Origin: Chionoecetes opilio
Taxonomy: Eukaryota; Arthropoda; Malacostraca; Decapoda; Majidae
DNA: 64,000 nt
NCBI GenBank assembly: GCA_016584305.1
Contig: JACEEZ010001193.1
Span: 22,501-86,500 of the forward strand
Direction of reading: 5' to 3'
Shown: positions 28,059-64,000 of the stretch, one piece after another
How positions within the stretch are numbered: position 1 is the stretch's first letter
Layout: the number at the start of each line of letters is the position of its first letter
Program-made: the position numbers and the translations under genes
Notes under the pieces: generated by a model
Databases searched by the model: none
What the model was told of the DNA's origin: nothing
The model's input: the letters and a program-made list of their open reading frames with translations, nothing else

Positions 28059-28802
28059 CCTGGAGTCTCACTGGCTGGTCTGAGGTAAAAGTTAATTCTC
28101 ACTGGAAAGCAAGAACGCCGCAAACATATATAGTACAGTACTTAACGTATAAGAGTCCAGTGTTACGTTCACAAATAATGACCTAATGGCCGTTTCTTAT
28201 GATTCACGAAGCCGTAGTGTTATGAACAATTCCAACAAGGCTTTAAGTGTCAGTCCTACGCATCTTATGACTAATTAAAACCATTCTCCGTCTTACGTTT
28301 TAATAATAAAAATGATCATAACATCTTGATGGCATTGTATTAACGTCCTCTTGTTTATCCTTAGTTACCTCGGGTGAGCACACTGACTGACATCCTGCAC
28401 CGGAACCTCACATGATTGTACATTGGGTTAAAATCCTTAACAATACAACCAAGTCTATTTCAAGAAGATAAAACTTAAATCATAACAATAACAAAAATAA
28501 TTCCAGTATAGAATTTTGTTGAATAAAATCCTTGACGTAGATGCGTACAGGCGGGATGAAGGAGCGAGCAACAAATTACTGGGTGTTGGGAGGACGTAAA
28601 CATTATGCTTCACGGGTACCTTGCAGCCAACGTGGGAACACACTCCACGCTGGATGCAAACTGAGGGTGATAATTATGGGGCAGAGCAGGATTGTAACAC
28701 AGGGGAAGAACTCATGAGAAGACAAGGAGTGAGACAATAGGAGGGTAGGTGGGCAGCAACAGAGGGTGATAAGTATGGGGCAGAGCAGGATCATAACACA
28801 GG

Positions 28803-28858
28803 GATTGATTGATTTAATGCCAAGAAAGGGGGAAATGTGCCAGACATCAAAGGTCATA
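28803..28858 (-). mobile_element. Jockey-like LINE 3' end fragment
   Basis: gattgattgatttaatgcc ... gtgccagacatcaaaggtca matches the inverse of the 3' end at about 21113-21172. Confidence 0.65.
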
Positions 28859-28879
28859 TAACACAGGGGAAAACGTATG

Positions 28880-29075
28880 AGAAGACCAAGAAGAGTGAGA
28901 AAACAGGAGGGTAGGGTGGCAGAAATAGAGTCTTGGGGGAGTAAAAAGAGGAGGGTAGAAAGAAATAGAGGCTTGGGAGAGTTAAAAAATGAGGGTAGGA
29001 GGGCAGAAATAGAGTCTTGGGGGAGTAAAAAGAGAGTAGGGTGGCAGAGATAGAGTCTTGGGGGAGTAGAGTGAA
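28880..29075. repeat. Short degenerate tandem repeat (gagtaaaaagag / gcagaaatagag)
   Basis: About four units of 45-55 bp with agaaatagagtcttggggga and gtaaaaagaggagggtag. No gene in the surrounding 28060-29210. Confidence 0.7.
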
Positions 29076-29211
29076 GGATCAGTGATGCAGGCGGAGGAGC
29101 GGCCATTAACTGTATGGGTGATAACACAGAATTATGAATGAAAGTAATTGTTATTTAATTTTGGTAATGATATAAAAGTTCCCCTTCCCATATAGTGAAG
29201 GTTGTCCCGTG

Positions 29212-29426
29212 TTAACCCCTTCAGACCCAGAACATAATTTTCATTGTAATTTGGGTAGGCTACCATTAAAGATTTTTAGTGAATATAAGCAATAGTTTAT
29301 AGCTATGACCCGTTTAGTATCCTTGTCAACTAACTAATTTGGTATATTCAGTGACTTTTCTTAATTTTATGGCTCGACAAGACAATTTTTTATAGCAAAG
29401 GAAAGATCTGGGCGTGAAGGGGTTAA
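29212..29426. mobile_element. TTAA MITE, intact copy
   Basis: TTAACCCCTTCAGACCCAG at the left and GATCTGGGCGTGAAGGGGTTAA at the right (the last bases shared with the target). About 211 bp with TTAA at both ends, as expected for piggyBac-type insertion. Confidence 0.85.
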
Positions 29427-30705
29427 TGACAACCTGGCAGGCCGAGCAAGGGTCACGTCCCACCCCAGCAACACATAAGCCTGCATGGTGTGGCGGTCTG
29501 GATCACAGGGATTGACATACACTGCTCCACGCTCACGGCTTTCAATCAAACCACCAAATGCATCATTCAAGACTTTTCAATATTGAACTGATATTTTTCG
29601 AGAAACTTTCACTGACTCCTCGGCCATATCATAAAGTAACATTCATTACCTCCAAGATTTCAAGAATTTTCAGAGCTAATTTTCTGAACACTTGACATTT
29701 TGTTTTCCGAGACGTTGCCGTGAGATGCAGAACAGCTTGGTACGAGCAATGAACACCTCGGTACAACCCAATGTTTGGTTTTCTGTACTACTTACAGTTT
29801 CACTTGAGTACTTTCTGATTGGTCCACAAATAAACCGCGTGTGCAACCCAGCTTTTCCGATCCAACACCCTCACACACTGGTCCCACAAGATGAATTCTC
29901 TCACAAATTACTATAGGAAGGTTAATTTTTAGTACATCTCCTCAGTGTTAATTCCCTAATACCCAGCAGGCCAGGACAACCTCAGAACCTTTCAACCCAA
30001 GCCAGGAGGTGGAACATAATTGACCAGTCATTCCAATATTTGTTGATAAAACTAAGATCCATGAATAAATCTGATGATGATGATGATGAAATAAATCTAA
30101 GTTCTATGGTCCCACTTCATGCAGACAGGAACCAACACAGTGGCCGGGTATAACAAAACTATACTTCCCTCAAAAAACTGTACATTAGCTTAGACTCGGA
30201 AGTGCTCAAAGTAACCGTCTGAGTCAATAAAGGGTTGGTGTCAAACCTAACCAAGGCAGTGAGGAGAGCTGTGTGCAGAACACTAGGGTGGTCGTCTGTC
30301 CTTGGCGGCATGCACTGTACCGCCACACGGGAATACGGCATTGACTGTGGATCGTTAAGTGTCCAATGGTGGTCACATAGCAACACGGGAACACCCCAGC
30401 TGATGTGCCTGGCGGGTGAGCAGCAACAGTCACTTCCGTTACTCTTCACATAAACGTCTATGAGGATAAGTACACAGGACCACTCAGAGCAATGGCAGGC
30501 TGGGTCAAGACTTGCGGAGGTGGCCGAGATGAATTTTTTTTTCTTAGAAATACTACTAAAACAAATTGGACAGTTGAGCATGTATGTATATAAAAATGAG
30601 AATCCCGTGTCCGCCTCTGCACACTTCCCTCCGCCTCCTCCGCGCCTTCCTAAATGTTGCCAAGGTTTTTGCACCTTGTGATTGTCGCTTCGTACTTGCT
30701 TGACA

Positions 30706-30917
30706 TTAACCCCTTCATACTCAGAACGTAATTTCCATTGTAATTTGGGTGCCATTAGACAATTTTTAGTGAATATAAGCAATATTTTATAGATATGACC
30801 TGTTTAGTATCCTTGTCAACTAACTAATTTGGTATATTCAGTTACTTTTCGTATTTTATGGCGCGACAACATACAATTTTATATAGCAAAGGAAAGAACT
30901 GGGTGTGAAGGGGTTAA
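30706..30917. mobile_element. TTAA MITE, intact copy
   Basis: TTAACCCCTTCATACTCAG ... aactgggtgtgaaggggtTAA; same interior (atgacctgtttagtatcctt, gtcaactaactaatttggta) as the other members. The flanks 29427-30705 and 30918-32400 show no supportable gene. They may belong to the 3' UTR of the minus-strand gene ending at 32936. Confidence 0.85.
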
Positions 30918-32411
30918 GCTGTCAGTCTGTGCCGTGACCACCCATTCTGCTCCTTTCAATGCCACTCTAATAATTGATGCAAGTCTTTGTAGTCTAATCA
31001 TGCAAAATATCAAAAATTCTGGAAGATTCTGGATCACAAACATTTCTTACAGTGCATTATTGACCAGTTAGTTCTCTCAAGTATTCACAACTAGAATTTG
31101 AATCTCACTAATATTATTGAGGAAAATACTACGGCTGAGCAAGACACATCAAGCACATCACAAATTGGTGAGATTTGTCAAAGTCTGCTAAATTCAGAGT
31201 ACCTTAGAATTTAGCCTTAAATTTTGCGGTGAAGTTGCCGTGAAACCTGACGTGTGGGAACATGATGCCACTCCAGGACCTGTCTTGAGCCCGGAGGTCC
31301 TGCAACGCGTGTCTCCCCACCCCCTGGAGGAGCCCTGAAGGAGAGGTGATCAGGTCCACTAATGAGACTCCAGGGTTTTAGCTGCTCTGAAGAAAACGCT
31401 CTCAGTAACCTCAATCATTATTCCTTCACGTACAAAACCACTTCATCATCAGTGGCAAATAGGTGGTGAGGTGAGCTCCTTCCACTTGTCTTCCACATTT
31501 ACCATGGTGGGGTGGAAGCACAACTCAGTCATCACTCAATTACATAAAACAACTGACGTACTAACCACGCATTTAATAACTCATTCTTTTTAAAAATTTG
31601 TCAAACATATAAAATATCATAACCTGCCGAGACAATTACTTTAAAAAGTATCTGGATAATTCAAAGTCAGGAATAATTCTGACATAAATCAAGAATAGTC
31701 TCCCGCTAATCCCTATCAACACCCATGACACAATGACTTCACCTAACATGACACAGTGCCTTCACATAGCATGGCATTGTGACTGCCGGACCGTTCTGTT
31801 GCAGCTCATGTCATGTCTGCCAATCTGAGAAAACATCAACATGACCAAGAGAGTGACAAACACAGTATATTAATTGTCTTGCTATGCTTACAATGGATAA
31901 CAACTCATAAGGATGGCCCAGGGGGTGGAGGAGGTGTTATGCTGGCCACCCAAGGCAATGCACGATGCACGGGAATGTAGGAACAGAGGGGCCGGGCTGC
32001 TGCTGGCATCGTGTTGGGGACACGTTGAGAGGCTGTTGGGGAGGAGGCGAGTCTGTGGTGATGAGGGAGGTCAAGATTTAAAAGCTCTTGTTCTACAGAT
32101 TAGAAAAAGGTGAATATACCACAGTGATTAGTTACATTATGAGGATGAATCAACCAATTAAAAGGTAATAAAATATGAAGACGTCTTCCCTTCACCTGTA
32201 CACAAGGTTTAAGAATCATACCCAGGATTACAAATCAGTGGAGCCTCCAGCACGAGGGAGGACACAGGCTTTCCAATGCCCGCCGTGCACGTACGTACGC
32301 ACGGACAGTATATATATCCATAAAATATCTCCATTAACAACAATGCAATTGAGGATCATTAATGAGGGGAAACACCTTTTCAACCAGCATTACCACGTTG
32401 GCCCGAGGCAC

Positions 32412-32552
32412 GGCTGCCACATTACCTGCACCAGCACTGTATCCACGGCTGCCACATTACCTGCACCAGCACTGTATCCACGACTGCCACATTACCTGCA
32501 CCAGCACTGTATCCACGGCTGCCACATTACCTGCACCAGCACTGTATCCACA
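32412..32552. repeat. 35-bp minisatellite (4 copies)
   Basis: Four copies of ggctgccacattacctgcac + cagcactgtatccac. It lies within 600 bp downstream of the stop codon of the scaffold-like gene, perhaps within its 3' UTR. A (ca)n tract follows at 32790-32822. Confidence 0.9.
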
Positions 32553-32935
32553 GCTGCCTCAGCTGCACACTGCACTGCAACACTGCACTTCAGACTCCAT
32601 CTTCAAGTCAGTCTTTGACTGTAAACACTTTGTGACTAGCATTGGTGCACACCTGGCTAGAAGTGCCACAATTTCTCAACAGAGGCATTATCACACCATG
32701 ATCAAACCACATTGTCTCAGGTGGATCATTAAAACTTGGCACAATGTCACGTAACCACCTTAACACAGACACGTGCATGCGTGCACGCACACACGCACAC
32801 ACACACACACACACACAACACACACCACTCACACATTTGCTGCTGACCCGGCTCTCACGGTCAGAGGTTTACATAGACGTACACTGAAGACACTCATTAA
32901 TGCAAATGCCGAGACAACCTCGCAAGTCAAAGTCT

Positions 32936-64000
<31,065 letters not shown>

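Noticed and set aside
30159..30782. 207-codon minus-strand frame
   Set aside because: It overlaps a TTAA MITE, has no recognisable domain and an odd composition with no splice support; probably chance.

Overview
The window reads as nuclear DNA of an arthropod, most probably a decapod crustacean (a crab-like genome). This is an inference from three things: intron-rich genes with standard GT-AG sites, a very heavy load of microsatellites, minisatellites, MITEs and LINE 3' ends, and reverse-transcriptase remnants of the kind common in decapods. No prokaryotic operon, CRISPR array, rRNA or free tRNA gene is visible.

Three host genes can be supported. (1) At the left edge, on the minus strand, are the first two coding exons (1394-1510 and 1-143) of a secreted protein that I do not recognise; it continues off the left end. 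(2) On the plus strand, 17116-22957 holds a complete five-exon thiamin pyrophosphokinase gene (TPK1, 302 residues). All exon phases match and the family motifs are present. (3) On the minus strand, from the right edge (64000) down to 32936, lie the last four recognisable exons of a long-intron gene for a proline-rich, probably scaffold-like protein whose family I cannot name. TPK1 and this gene converge tail to tail across about 24-32 kb.

Layout: 0.2-6.6 kb is MITEs, minisatellites and a truncated LINE. 6.6-10.95 kb holds a TIR element, then a foldback element split by a 2.3-kb CR1-like LINE. 11.57-14.94 kb is a short LTR retrotransposon with about 99% identical LTRs. 15.0-16.7 kb is a GC-rich, CCAAT- and CRE-bearing candidate promoter upstream of TPK1. 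17-23 kb is TPK1, with repeat-filled introns. 23-32 kb is intergenic or 3' UTR sequence with MITEs and a 54-bp minisatellite. 32.9-41.3 kb holds the two large 3' exons of the scaffold-like gene. 41.3-64 kb is its giant introns, containing a 4.3-kb satellite of 31-bp units, GGAA-rich, TG, GA, 51-bp and 40-bp arrays, foldback MITEs and one SINE.

The most notable structures are three partial tandem duplications of TPK1 exon edges, a foldback element interrupted by a LINE, nested MITEs with a perfect 8-bp target duplication, a paralogous empty site that dates a Tigger-like insertion, and a TTAA-flanked MITE family with at least eight copies in 64 kb. Nothing here amounts to a new multi-gene system. 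The interest lies in the repeat ecology and in the gene-edge duplications.
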